Of a DNA stretch of 64,000 nt, positions 9,835-17,261 are shown in pieces. The notes below the pieces were generated by a model that saw nothing but the letters and a program-made list of their open reading frames with translations, was not told the origin of the DNA and did no database searches. This stretch comes from Leisingera sp. ANG1 (lineage in GTDB: Bacteria; Pseudomonadota; Alphaproteobacteria; Rhodobacterales; Rhodobacteraceae): positions 518,983 to 582,982 of the forward strand of contig NZ_AFCF02000008.1 in NCBI RefSeq assembly GCF_000203975.2, written 5' to 3'. The first letter of the stretch is position 1; each line of letters starts with the position of its first letter. Position numbers and translations under genes: made by a program.

Positions 9835-10377
9835 TCATCCCTCTAGCGGATACTCCGCCAAGTTGTCATACCGCGCGCCCTCTGGCGCCAGCGTCGATTG
9901 GAACAGCGCGAAACTGTCTGCTTCGCATTCCAACCGGAACTCCGATGCCGCGGCCAGAAAACGGGCAATCTTCTGCACCTGCCCCGCCTCCATGTGCCGG
10001 GGAAAACGCGCCAGCGTCACATGGGGGCGGAAGCGTTCGCGGGACAGCTCGATCCCGGCAGTGCGGCAGGCGCTGCGGATTTGGCCGCGCAGATGGGTCA
10101 GTTGCGGCGTTTTCCACACCTCTGCCGCCAGCACCCGCGGCAGCTTGCCGCCAAAGGTGTCCAGCCCGTTGAAGGTCAGCTGCAGGGGCGGCACGCTGAT
10201 CTCTGCCAGAAGCTGATGCAGGGCCTGCAGCGCGGCCTCCGGCTGGTCATCGAGGAAGGCCAGCGTCAGGTGCATGTTCTCTGCGGGGACTTGACGTCCC
10301 ACGGTCAGCCGCTCCTGCACGCGTTCCAGCGCATCCAGGGCTGAGTCCGGCAGCGGCAGGCCGACAAAGGCGCGCAT
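9835..10377 (-). CDS. thpR: RNA 2',3'-cyclic phosphodiesterase ThpR
   Basis: 180 residues of the 2H phosphoesterase family (old name LigT). ThpR opens 2',3'-cyclic phosphates on RNA ends. Both catalytic HxT motifs are present: HLTLAFL (about 41) and HVTLARF (about 121). Its ATG overlaps the stop of the upstream gene by one base (TGATG), so the two are coupled. The physiological substrate in this lineage is not known. Confidence 0.9.
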   Translation of the reverse strand: MRAFVGLPLPDSALDALERVQERLTVGRQVPAENMHLTLAFLDDQPEAALQALHQLLAEISVPPLQLTFNGLDTFGGKLPRVLAAEVWKTPQLTHLRGQIRSACRTAGIELSRERFRPHVTLARFPRHMEAGQVQKIARFLAAASEFRLECEADSFALFQSTLAPEGARYDNLAEYPLEG

Positions 10378-11042
10378 CAGCTCTGCGGCGGTTCCGCCGG
10401 CGCCTGAAGCCGCGCAAACAGCCGCAGAGCATGGGATTTATCCTCCGCCGCAACCGGCATCATCCGGTCGTAAGCGGCCGCGATTACTCCCGCGATTTCG
10501 GGCCGCAGGATGGTGGCGCCGGTCTCCGGCAGAACCGCCAGCGGCGAGGCCTCGGCGAAGGCGGAGTCGCCCCACATCAGCGCCACCTGCACCGCCTGAG
10601 TGAGCGCCAGCGTCTCGGCCGGCATCTGCGCCATTGGTCCTTTCATCCGCAGGAAAACAAACGCCGCCTTGATGCCGCCCTGATCGTCAAAGCGGAAGGC
10701 GCGGTACTGGCTGGCATCACCGTCTCTCAGCCGTGCGACCAGCGTCTGCAGCCCCGGGATCAGCCGGTCCAGGTCCGGCACCTCCAGCAGTTCCTCCCAC
10801 TCGCGGAAGAAGAAGAACATCAGGTTGGAGCCCAGCTCCGGATCGGTTTCGGCCATCTGGTGGCCTGCCAGCGTCATCACTGCTTCCAGCGCGCCCTTGA
10901 CGGTCTTCAGGGTCTCGTCCTGCACCCCGAACACAATCGGCGCCACCGGCCGGCCCCAACGGGCAAAGGCGTAGGCGCCGTCGTTGCGGGTGAACAGGGT
11001 TTCGATCTGCTCCGGCGTCAGGTCTGGCAGCTGGGCGGTCAT
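10377..11042 (-). CDS. Conserved hypothetical protein coupled to thpR
   Basis: 221 residues with the ATG at 11042, chosen because GGAGA lies 5 bases upstream; the frame stays open to 11255 but the extra N-terminus is Arg-rich and improbable. No signal peptide or membrane helix. Visible features are TRNDGAYAFARWGRPVAPIVFG near the start, a phenylalanine run in NLMFFFFREWEEL, and Asp/Glu-rich helices. I believe this family sits beside thpR in other Roseobacters but know no function for it. The one-base overlap with thpR suggests joint expression. Confidence 0.75.
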   Translation of the reverse strand: MTAQLPDLTPEQIETLFTRNDGAYAFARWGRPVAPIVFGVQDETLKTVKGALEAVMTLAGHQMAETDPELGSNLMFFFFREWEELLEVPDLDRLIPGLQTLVARLRDGDASQYRAFRFDDQGGIKAAFVFLRMKGPMAQMPAETLALTQAVQVALMWGDSAFAEASPLAVLPETGATILRPEIAGVIAAAYDRMMPVAAEDKSHALRLFARLQAPAEPPQS

Positions 11043-11212
11043 GGGTGTCTCCTTGGTCCTGCCCCGTCTATGCCGTCTGTATGCCAGGACAGCAAGGGGA
11101 AGGCTCCCGCGCCTGGCCGGCCTCCTGGCTGCGCCAGGCCGCCGGCAGCAGCCTTGGGCCCGGCGCCGCAGGCGCGGCGCAGTGCATTCAGATAGGTCAG
11201 CAATATTGCCCG

Positions 11213-11234
11213 AATGTTTCGCGCGCGAAACATT
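11213..11234. promoter_or_regulatory. 22-bp perfect palindrome between ruvB and the thpR operon
   Basis: AATGTTTCGCG is followed directly by its exact reverse complement CGCGAAACATT, with no spacer. It lies in the 235-bp gap downstream of ruvB and about 170 bases upstream of the next gene's start. No T-run follows on either strand, so a terminator is unlikely. A dimeric regulator site is the simplest reading; the regulator is unknown. Confidence 0.5.
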
Positions 11235-11277
11235 TGAACAGAAAGACTGGCACAACTTATAGTGGCAAATCCCAGTT

Positions 11278-12297
11278 TTACCCGAACAGGTCGTTCTGGC
11301 TGCGCGGCGGTGGCATGCCGAGGTGGGTCCAGGCCTTTTGCGCCAGCATCCGTCCGCGCGGGGTGCGTTGGATCAATCCCTGTTGCAGGAGGTAAGGCTC
11401 GATCACCTCCTCCAGCGCATCGCGGCTCTCGCTGAGGGCCGCCGAGATTGTCTCAATCCCCACCGGTCCGCCGCCGTAGTTTTCCGCGATCAGCTTCAGA
11501 TAACGGCGGTCGGCGCCGTCCAGTCCCAGCTGGTCCACCCCCAGCCGCGTCAGGGCACCGTCGGCCAGCTCCCGGGTGATGGTGCCGTCGCCCTCCACAA
11601 CCGCGAAGTCCACCACGCGGCGCAGGAGCCGCCCGGCGATCCTGGGGGTGCCGCGGGCGCGCCGCGCGATTTCGCGGGCGCCGGCGTCATCGGCGGGGGC
11701 GCCCAGTTTGCGGGCGTTGCGGCTGACGATCTCAAACAGCTCGTCGATGGTGTAGAATTGCAGCCGGGTCGGGATGCCGAAGCGGTCGCGCAGTGGCGTG
11801 GTCAGCAGCCCCATGCGAGTGGTGGCACCAACGAGGGTGAAGGGCTGCAGTTCGATCCGCACGGTGCGCGCTGCCGGGCCTTCGCCAATCACAAGGTCCA
11901 GTTCAAAGTCCTCCATCGCCGGGTAGAGCACCTCCTCCACCGCCGGGTTCAGCCGGTGGATCTCGTCGATGAACAAGACGTCGCGGGCTTCGAGGTTGGT
12001 GAGGATCGCTGCCAGGTCGCCTGCCTTGGCCAGCACCGGGCCGGAGGTCATGCGGAAGTTCACGCCCAGCTCGCGCGCCACGATCTGAGCGAGCGTAGTT
12101 TTGCCAAGGCCCGGGGGACCGTGGAACAGCGTGTGATCCATCGCCTCGCCGCGGCGGCGGGCGCTCTCGATGAAGACGCGCAGGTTGGCGCGGGCCTCAG
12201 CCTGGCCGATGAACTCGCCCAGGCCCTGCGGGCGCAGGGCGCGGTCGTTGTCTTCCGGCAACGGCTCGGGGCGCAAGGCGGGGTCGGCGTCAATCAT
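11278..12297 (-). CDS. ruvB: Holliday junction branch migration helicase RuvB
   Basis: 339 residues, standard length. RuvB is the hexameric AAA+ motor that drives branch migration with RuvA. Walker A GPPGLGKT is at residues 60-67, the Walker B/sensor region is [25 protein letters not shown], and the C-terminal winged helix ([16 protein letters not shown]) closes the protein. It follows ruvA by 149 bases that hold strong hairpins. Confidence 0.98.
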   Translation of the reverse strand: MIDADPALRPEPLPEDNDRALRPQGLGEFIGQAEARANLRVFIESARRRGEAMDHTLFHGPPGLGKTTLAQIVARELGVNFRMTSGPVLAKAGDLAAILTNLEARDVLFIDEIHRLNPAVEEVLYPAMEDFELDLVIGEGPAARTVRIELQPFTLVGATTRMGLLTTPLRDRFGIPTRLQFYTIDELFEIVSRNARKLGAPADDAGAREIARRARGTPRIAGRLLRRVVDFAVVEGDGTITRELADGALTRLGVDQLGLDGADRRYLKLIAENYGGGPVGIETISAALSESRDALEEVIEPYLLQQGLIQRTPRGRMLAQKAWTHLGMPPPRSQNDLFG

Positions 12298-12364
12298 GTC
12301 AATGTTTCCGCAATTAGAGGGAACCCGGAAAGGGCAGCGCCCATCCCGGCGGGGCAGGAAGCGA

Positions 12365-12417
12365 AGCGCCCGCCCCGAGGGGGGCGGGACGGGCGCTGCC
12401 CGGCCTCTCGGCCGGGT
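12365..12417. repeat. Paired GC-rich hairpins between ruvA and ruvB (REP-like)
   Basis: Two adjacent inverted repeats fill the ruvA-ruvB gap. The first has arms AGCGCCCG (12365-12372) and CGGGCGCT (12390-12397), with a further CCCC/GGGG inner stem. The second has CCCGGCC and GGCCGGG around a 4-nt loop (about 12400-12417). No T-run follows on the transcribed (minus) strand. The layout resembles the hairpin cluster at 15749-15818. Confidence 0.6.
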
Positions 12418-12446
12418 CGGGCATCCGATATCCGCAACAACTTACA

Positions 12447-13136
12447 TCACCCTTTCGGCGCCAGCAGGCGCAGCGCGGCGCGGATCAGTTCCGGCTCATC
12501 CGCATCCGGATAGGTCGCAGCCGCCTCCGCCACCGCAGCCGCGGCATCCGAGGGGCCGTAGCCCAGATTGCCCAAGGCCGACAGCGCCCCGGCTGAAGCA
12601 GCCGCCGCGCCCGAGGGTTTCTTGGGTGGCGCCTTGCGGGCCGGCTTGGCGGCGGGTGCGGGATCGGCATCCTCGACCACCTCCAGCCCTGGGCCGTCCA
12701 TCGCGTCCACCACGGTGCCACCCATCGCCATCACGCCGGGCGCCTTGTCCTTGAGATCCAGCACGATGCGCTGCGCGGTCTTGGGGCCGACGCCCTTGGC
12801 GGCCTTTACTGTGGCCCAGTCCCCCAACGCAATCGCGCGGCTCACCCCGTCCGGCCCAAGCGCGCCGAGAATGGCCAGCGACACCTTGGCGCCGACACCT
12901 TGCACCGAGGTCAGCAGCCGGTGCCATTCCTTCTCCACCAGCGAGGTGAAGCCGTAAAGCTGCATCAGGTCCTCGCGCACCACCATGTCAGTGTAGAGCG
13001 CGATGGCTTCGCCCACACCCGGCAAAGCCGCCATGGTGCGGTCGGAGCAGTAGACGATGTAACCAACGCCGCGCACGTCGATCAGCACGTGATCCTGCGC
13101 CCGGTAGTCGAGCCGCCCTGTCAGCTTGCCGATCAT
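12447..13136 (-). CDS. ruvA: Holliday junction DNA-binding protein RuvA
   Basis: 229 residues. RuvA tetramers bind the four-way junction and load RuvB. The N-terminal OB domain is clear ([31 protein letters not shown]), followed by the helix-hairpin-helix motifs ([21 protein letters not shown] and [20 protein letters not shown]) and a C-terminal UBA-like domain that contacts RuvB ([16 protein letters not shown]). The Pro/Lys/Ala linker before domain III (about 150-180) is longer than in E. coli. ATGA overlap with ruvC. Confidence 0.97.
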   Translation of the reverse strand: MIGKLTGRLDYRAQDHVLIDVRGVGYIVYCSDRTMAALPGVGEAIALYTDMVVREDLMQLYGFTSLVEKEWHRLLTSVQGVGAKVSLAILGALGPDGVSRAIALGDWATVKAAKGVGPKTAQRIVLDLKDKAPGVMAMGGTVVDAMDGPGLEVVEDADPAPAAKPARKAPPKKPSGAAAASAGALSALGNLGYGPSDAAAAVAEAAATYPDADEPELIRAALRLLAPKG

Positions 13137-13630
13137 GCGCGTTTCTCCCTTAGCTGGCGCTGCTGCGTGCCGCCGTAGTAGGCGTGGCAGATCGCAATCG
13201 CCAGCGCATCTGCGGCATCAGCGTTCTTGGGAAGGCACCCCGGCAACTGCAGCTTGACCATATGCATCACCTGCTCCTTCTCGGCGTGACCCACACCCAC
13301 CACCGTTTTCTTGACCCGGTTCGGGGCGTACTCGCCCACCGGCAGACCCGCCTTGGCCAAGGTCAGCAGGGCCACCCCCCGCGCCTGGCCCAGCTTCAGC
13401 GTGCCGGCGCCGTCCTTGTTCACGAAAGTCTGCTCGATCGCTGCCTGGTCCGGGGCGAATTCGTCGATGATCTCGGAAACCTGGTTGTGCAACGACAACA
13501 GACGCTCGCCCAGATCGTCGCCGTCAGAAGTGCAAACACCATTGGCAACATGGCTCAGCCGGCTGCCGCGCGATTCGATTACGCCCCATCCAAGGTTCCG
13601 CAACCCCGGATCAATTCCCAAAATCCGCAT
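13133..13630 (-). CDS. ruvC: Crossover junction endodeoxyribonuclease RuvC
   Basis: 165 residues with the ATG at 13630. RuvC nicks Holliday junctions symmetrically. The acidic catalytic set is visible: Asp7 in [13 protein letters not shown], Glu in [24 protein letters not shown] (about 68) and the C-terminal Asp pair in [16 protein letters not shown] longer frame extends to 13777, but MRILGIDPG is the universal N-terminus. It is the first gene of ruvCAB and is followed by a 4-nt overlap with ruvA. Confidence 0.97.
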   Translation of the reverse strand: MRILGIDPGLRNLGWGVIESRGSRLSHVANGVCTSDGDDLGERLLSLHNQVSEIIDEFAPDQAAIEQTFVNKDGAGTLKLGQARGVALLTLAKAGLPVGEYAPNRVKKTVVGVGHAEKEQVMHMVKLQLPGCLPKNADAADALAIAICHAYYGGTQQRQLREKRA

Positions 13631-13968
13631 GATCTGCCTGCCCTTGCCCGCGAGCCGGCCCGCTGGCCGGAAATTATTTTGACCCAGCACTAGCACAAAA
13701 GGCGAACATGTCCAATTGCTTTCATAGCTGATTGTTTCCGGGAATCCTGCAGCTGCGGCCTGGAAACGACCCTTCATACCGGCGGGAACGACATTTTCGG
13801 GCCCATTCGGAGCCTGGCCGTAAACCCCTTATTTACAAGGCAAACAGCTATGCAGTTAGCGCATATGACACATGCAATTTCAGGCCTTGCTGCGCTGATT
13901 TTTCGCCACTAGATGCCCGCCATCGCAATGACGCGACGGATGCTAACAGCTAATCAGAGGACACGGAT
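13631..13968. other. 338-bp divergent intergenic region between ruvC and the DUF1127 gene
   Basis: This gap must hold the promoters for leftward ruvCAB and the rightward DUF1127 gene. The right half is less GC-rich than the flanking genes (TTATTTACAAGGC, GCATATGACACATGCAATT). I see a good Shine-Dalgarno (CAGAGGA) for the DUF1127 ORF but no operator or RNA gene I can support. Confidence 0.6.
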
Positions 13969-14187
13969 ATGGCCGCATTTGATACCACCCGCACCACCTA
14001 TGGTTCCACCGGCCTGTTTGGCCGTTTCGGCGATCTGTTCGCCGCTGCAACCGGCGCCTTCGCCGCCTGGAACGACGCCCGCGTGACCCGCAACGCGCTG
14101 AACGGCCTGTCCGACCGCGAGCTGGCCGACATCGGCATGTGCCGCGGCGACATCGATGGCGTCGCCACCGGCAAAACCGTCTTCTGA
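13969..14187 (+). CDS. DUF1127 domain-containing small protein
   Basis: 72 residues. The C-terminal half carries the DUF1127 (YjiS-like) signature: WNDARVTRNALNGLSDRELADIGMCRGDI. In other Alphaproteobacteria and Rhodobacteraceae, DUF1127 proteins are short, Arg-containing and linked to RNA binding or stress and small-RNA biology; that is family knowledge, not shown here. AGAGGA lies 7 bases before the ATG. It is monocistronic, with its own strong terminator downstream. Confidence 0.85.
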   Translation: MAAFDTTRTTYGSTGLFGRFGDLFAAATGAFAAWNDARVTRNALNGLSDRELADIGMCRGDIDGVATGKTVF

Positions 14188-14233
14188 GACATCCCAGATT
14201 TCCGCCCTGCCTCCTCCCTCGGGGCGATTAGGG

Positions 14234-14270
14234 AAACGCCGCGGACCTGCAATGGCCGCGGCGTTTTTTA
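14234..14270 (+). terminator. Rho-independent terminator after the DUF1127 gene
   Basis: AAACGCCGCGG (14234-14244) pairs with CCGCGGCGTTT (14256-14266) around an 11-nt loop and runs into TTTTTT. A textbook intrinsic terminator 47 bases after the stop codon. Confidence 0.88.
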
Positions 14271-14365
14271 TTGGCGCGGCCGTGCAGCCAGCCGCCGGCA
14301 CAGGAAAAGGCCGCCTGCCCCATGAGCAGCGGCCTTTCACACTTTTTCCTGCAGTTTGATCCGGG

Positions 14366-14710
14366 TCAGCGCAGCACTGGCCCGATCTTCTGAGCGATGT
14401 AAACGGAAGCAGGATCAGCCTGCATGATGAAGGCCCCCGCGCGCTCAAGCGCACTGCCTTCGGCAAGGGTCCTGACCCTTTCGTCATAGCTGCCAAAACC
14501 AAGCGCTGCCATCAGGAAGCCCTTGAACAGCAGGAAGGCCCCGGCAAAGATCACCACGGTGCGGGCCGAGATCCGGGACTGCACCCGGCGCGGCTGAATC
14601 ACCAAGAGCCCGTCCGGCCGCATCTTCGCGGAAAAGCCTTCGGACATGGCCGTATGTTTGCGGTTGATATGCTTCAAACGCGATTGGAACGTATCACGAT
14701 GTTCGCCCAT
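14366..14710 (-). CDS. Hypothetical single-pass membrane protein
   Basis: 114 residues with the ATG at 14710; GGAGA lies upstream, and a GTG directly before it is an equally possible start. The N-terminal part is basic and cytoplasmic-looking (NRKHTAMSEGFSAKMRPDGLL), followed by one membrane helix (about 50-70, TVVIFAGAFLLFKGFLMAALGF) and a 45-residue tail. I do not recognise the family. It converges on the DUF1127 terminator and is separated by 100 bases from prmA. Confidence 0.65.
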   Translation of the reverse strand: MGEHRDTFQSRLKHINRKHTAMSEGFSAKMRPDGLLVIQPRRVQSRISARTVVIFAGAFLLFKGFLMAALGFGSYDERVRTLAEGSALERAGAFIMQADPASVYIAQKIGPVLR

Positions 14711-14813
14711 CACTAGTCTCCGAACTGGCCCCCACCAGCGGATGGCCCATCATTGGCTAAAAATGCGGCAAAAGTGGGGCAAGCCCCTCAAATTTGCCGT
14801 AAACTTAGTTCAA

Positions 14814-15686
14814 TCAGCCCGCTTTACGGAGAAGTAACGTTGTCCATTCACCAATTTCGTCCCGGCGCGCCAGATTGGCGCCGTTCTGTGCATAAACGCT
14901 GACCACGTCATCGGCCTGCTCGTTCAGGATTCCGGAGAGAATCGCATAACCGCCGGGACGCAGATTCGCCGTCAGATCCGGCGCCAGGGCCACCAGCGGG
15001 CCTTTCAGGATATTGGCGAAGATCAGGTCATAGGGCGCCTGCGCCTGCAATTCCGGGTTGTCGAAACCCGCTGCCTCTAGGCAGGTGACTTGGCCTTCCA
15101 TACCGTTGGCCTTGAGATTGGCCTCAGCCACCTCGACCGCGACCTCGTCGATGTCGCTGGCCAGGATGGTGCCATCCCAAACGCGCGCTGCGGCCATTGC
15201 CAGCACCGCGGTGCCGCAGCCGATGTCAGCCACCTTTTCGCCGCGGAAGCCCTCGTCCAAAAGATGGTCCAGTGCCTTGAGGCAGCCCAGCGTGGTGCCG
15301 TGGTGGCCGGTGCCGAACGCCATTGCCGCCTCGATCAGCAGCGGGATCTTGTCTGCGGGCAGCTTGTCCGCGTCATGGGAGCCGTAAACGAAGAAGCGGC
15401 CGGCCTCGACCGGCGCCAGTTCGCGGCGCACATGGGCGACCCAGTCGGTTTCCGGCACCTCTGAGACCACAAAGGGTTTGGCCTCATGCATCGCAGCCAG
15501 CAGGGCGAGGCCTGCCTCGTCGGGGGCTTCGGTGAAATAGCCGCCAACCTCCCACAGGCCGGAGCCGTCCTCCATCTCAAAGACGCCGATGCCGGTAGGT
15601 TCCGGGATGAGCCGCTCCATGGCTTCGCCCAGCGCTTCGGCCTGGGCTTTTGCAGTGAGCGTGGTGAGGGCGGTGAATGTGGGCAT
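14814..15686 (-). CDS. prmA: Ribosomal protein L11 methyltransferase PrmA
   Basis: 290 residues. PrmA trimethylates ribosomal protein L11 using S-adenosylmethionine. The SAM-binding motif is VADIGCGTAVLAMAAARVWDG, with post-motif ASDIDEVAVEVAEANLKANG, and the catalytic-loop motif DLIFANILKGPL matches the N-[I/P]-[L/P] class of protein methyltransferases. The upstream GTGHHGTT motif (AFGTGHHGTT) is characteristic of PrmA. The N-terminal substrate domain is shorter or more diverged than in E. coli. Confidence 0.93.
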   Translation of the reverse strand: MPTFTALTTLTAKAQAEALGEAMERLIPEPTGIGVFEMEDGSGLWEVGGYFTEAPDEAGLALLAAMHEAKPFVVSEVPETDWVAHVRRELAPVEAGRFFVYGSHDADKLPADKIPLLIEAAMAFGTGHHGTTLGCLKALDHLLDEGFRGEKVADIGCGTAVLAMAAARVWDGTILASDIDEVAVEVAEANLKANGMEGQVTCLEAAGFDNPELQAQAPYDLIFANILKGPLVALAPDLTANLRPGGYAILSGILNEQADDVVSVYAQNGANLARRDEIGEWTTLLLRKAG

Positions 15687-15748
15687 GGCGTTGCTCCTGA
15701 AACTGTTGCCAAGCGCCTAGGCTGCCGCGCGGCCCGCGTCAAGCATCC

Positions 15749-15818
15749 GCCTGGCCTGAGGCCAGGCAGCGCCCGCGCTCACCCCGTGCGCGGGCGCTCC
15801 GCCCCTTGGCGGGGCGGA
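15749..15818. repeat. Cluster of three consecutive perfect hairpins upstream of prmA
   Basis: Three back-to-back inverted repeats: GCCTGGCC/GGCCAGGC (15749-15767), AGCGCCCGCG/CGCGGGCGCT (15768-15798) and TCCGCCCC/GGGGCGGA (15798-15818). They fill the gap between the MFS gene's stop and prmA's start. No T-run follows. The form suits REP-type extragenic palindromes or stacked mRNA 3' ends, and it resembles 12365-12417. Confidence 0.6.
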
Positions 15819-15822
15819 AGGG

Positions 15823-17058
15823 TCATTCCGCCGGCGCAGGCCGCGCGTATTTGCTGAAGATGGTCTCGTTCCCCGGTTCCGGGTGGCGCGGGATCAGCAG
15901 CGACAGGGACAGCGACACCAGCGCCATGGCGGCCGCCAACGCAAAGACCAGGCCCGGCTCATAGACCCAGAGGAGACCCAGCAGCACCGGCAGGAACACC
16001 GCCGCGATATGGTTGATGGTGAAGGCCACGGCGGCCGTCGGGGCGATATCGCCCGGGTCGGCGATCTTCTGGAAGTAGGTCTTGAGCGCCAGCGCCAGGG
16101 CAAACAGCACATGGTCCACCACATAGAGCACAGCCGCAATCACCACACCCCAGCCGAACCAGTAGATGCCGCCATAGGCCGCAAAGACGATGGCGAGCCC
16201 TGCGTATTCGAAAATCAGCGTGCGGCGCTCGCCAAAGGCGGCCACGGCCTTACCCAGAACCGGCGCAACGGTCATGTTGATCACCAGGTTGATCAGGTAA
16301 AGCCCGGTCAGCTCATGCACCTCAAAGCCGAACTTCTCGACCATCATGAAGCCTGCAAAGACCACAAAGATCTGCCGCCGGGCGCCCGCCATGAACTGCA
16401 GCGCGTAGTAGAGCCAGTACCGCTTGCGCAGGATCAGCTTCTTGGTCTGCGGGTGCGGCGCGTCGAACTGCGGATAGGCAAAGAGCGCAAATAGCGCGAT
16501 GGCGGCGGTCAGCCCGCCTGCGGCCAGGAACACGGTGTTGTAGCTGAGGCCCAGGCTCTCCCAGGTCAGCACGATCAGCCCGTAGACCACCAGCGTTGCT
16601 GCCGAACCGGCCGCCACCAGCCAGCCCAGCGTCTGCGGCGCCCGGTCCTTGGGCAGCCATTGCAGCTGCAGCGACTGGTTCACCGTCTCGTAGTAGTGAA
16701 AGCCTATGGAGCTGAGAAGCGTCACCATCAGCAGGCCGCCGAGCGAGGGGAACCAGGCGGTGACTGCGGTGGCCACCCCCAGCATCACCAGCGAGATCAG
16801 CCCCAGCACCTGTTCGCGCACGAACAGGATCACCGCGATCACACCAACGGCCAGGAAACCGGGGATCTCGCGCACGGTATGCAGCAGGCCAATGTCGGCA
16901 CCGTCGAAATTGGCGGCCTCAATCACGAAGTTATTGAGCAGCGCGCTCCAGGTGTTGAAGGCAATCGGCATCGCCAGCGCCATCAGGAACAAAAGCGTCA
17001 CCGGGCGGCGCCAGAACGGGAGGCCCTGGGCCTCAGAAAGGGGCATCGGTTTGAACAT
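15823..17058 (-). CDS. Major facilitator superfamily transporter
   Basis: 411 residues and about 12 hydrophobic helices (for example VTLLFLMALAMPIAFNTWSALL, LAVGVIAVILFV, TLVVYGLIVLTW, VVIAAVLYVVDHVLFALALAL). The fold class is MFS by length and helix pattern. I see no motif that fixes a substrate. The ATG at 17058 was preferred over a TTG two codons upstream. The gene is transcribed away from priA's repeat element toward prmA, with hairpins between them, so it is probably a separate unit. Confidence 0.8.
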   Translation of the reverse strand: MFKPMPLSEAQGLPFWRRPVTLLFLMALAMPIAFNTWSALLNNFVIEAANFDGADIGLLHTVREIPGFLAVGVIAVILFVREQVLGLISLVMLGVATAVTAWFPSLGGLLMVTLLSSIGFHYYETVNQSLQLQWLPKDRAPQTLGWLVAAGSAATLVVYGLIVLTWESLGLSYNTVFLAAGGLTAAIALFALFAYPQFDAPHPQTKKLILRKRYWLYYALQFMAGARRQIFVVFAGFMMVEKFGFEVHELTGLYLINLVINMTVAPVLGKAVAAFGERRTLIFEYAGLAIVFAAYGGIYWFGWGVVIAAVLYVVDHVLFALALALKTYFQKIADPGDIAPTAAVAFTINHIAAVFLPVLLGLLWVYEPGLVFALAAAMALVSLSLSLLIPRHPEPGNETIFSKYARPAPAE

Positions 17059-17189
17059 GAGCAAGGGTTTACGCCTGTTCCGCCGGTCTGGCGAGGGGGA
17101 AAACCCGCCTGCACATTAAGCTCCGCATCAGCGCGCAGAGACTGGAAATGCGAGGCTCTGCCTCGCACAGGGATATGCCGGGCAAGAGA

Positions 17190-17256
17190 AAGGCCGCTTC
17201 TTTCTGGTCAGAAATACCCCGGGGGAGGCCGCAGGCCGGGGGCAGCGCCCCCTGCC
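17190..17256 (-). repeat. Composite extragenic repeat, copy 1 (3' of priA)
   Basis: Read on the minus strand: a GC hairpin (GGGGGCGCTGCCCCC, near 17256-17241), then CCCCCGGGGTATTT and CTGACCAGAAAGAAGC (17225-17196). The second copy is at 23863-23923. From memory, this box-plus-hairpin layout is scattered between genes of many Rhodobacteraceae genomes. It lies just past the priA stop. Confidence 0.7.
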
Positions 17257-17261
17257 CGGTC

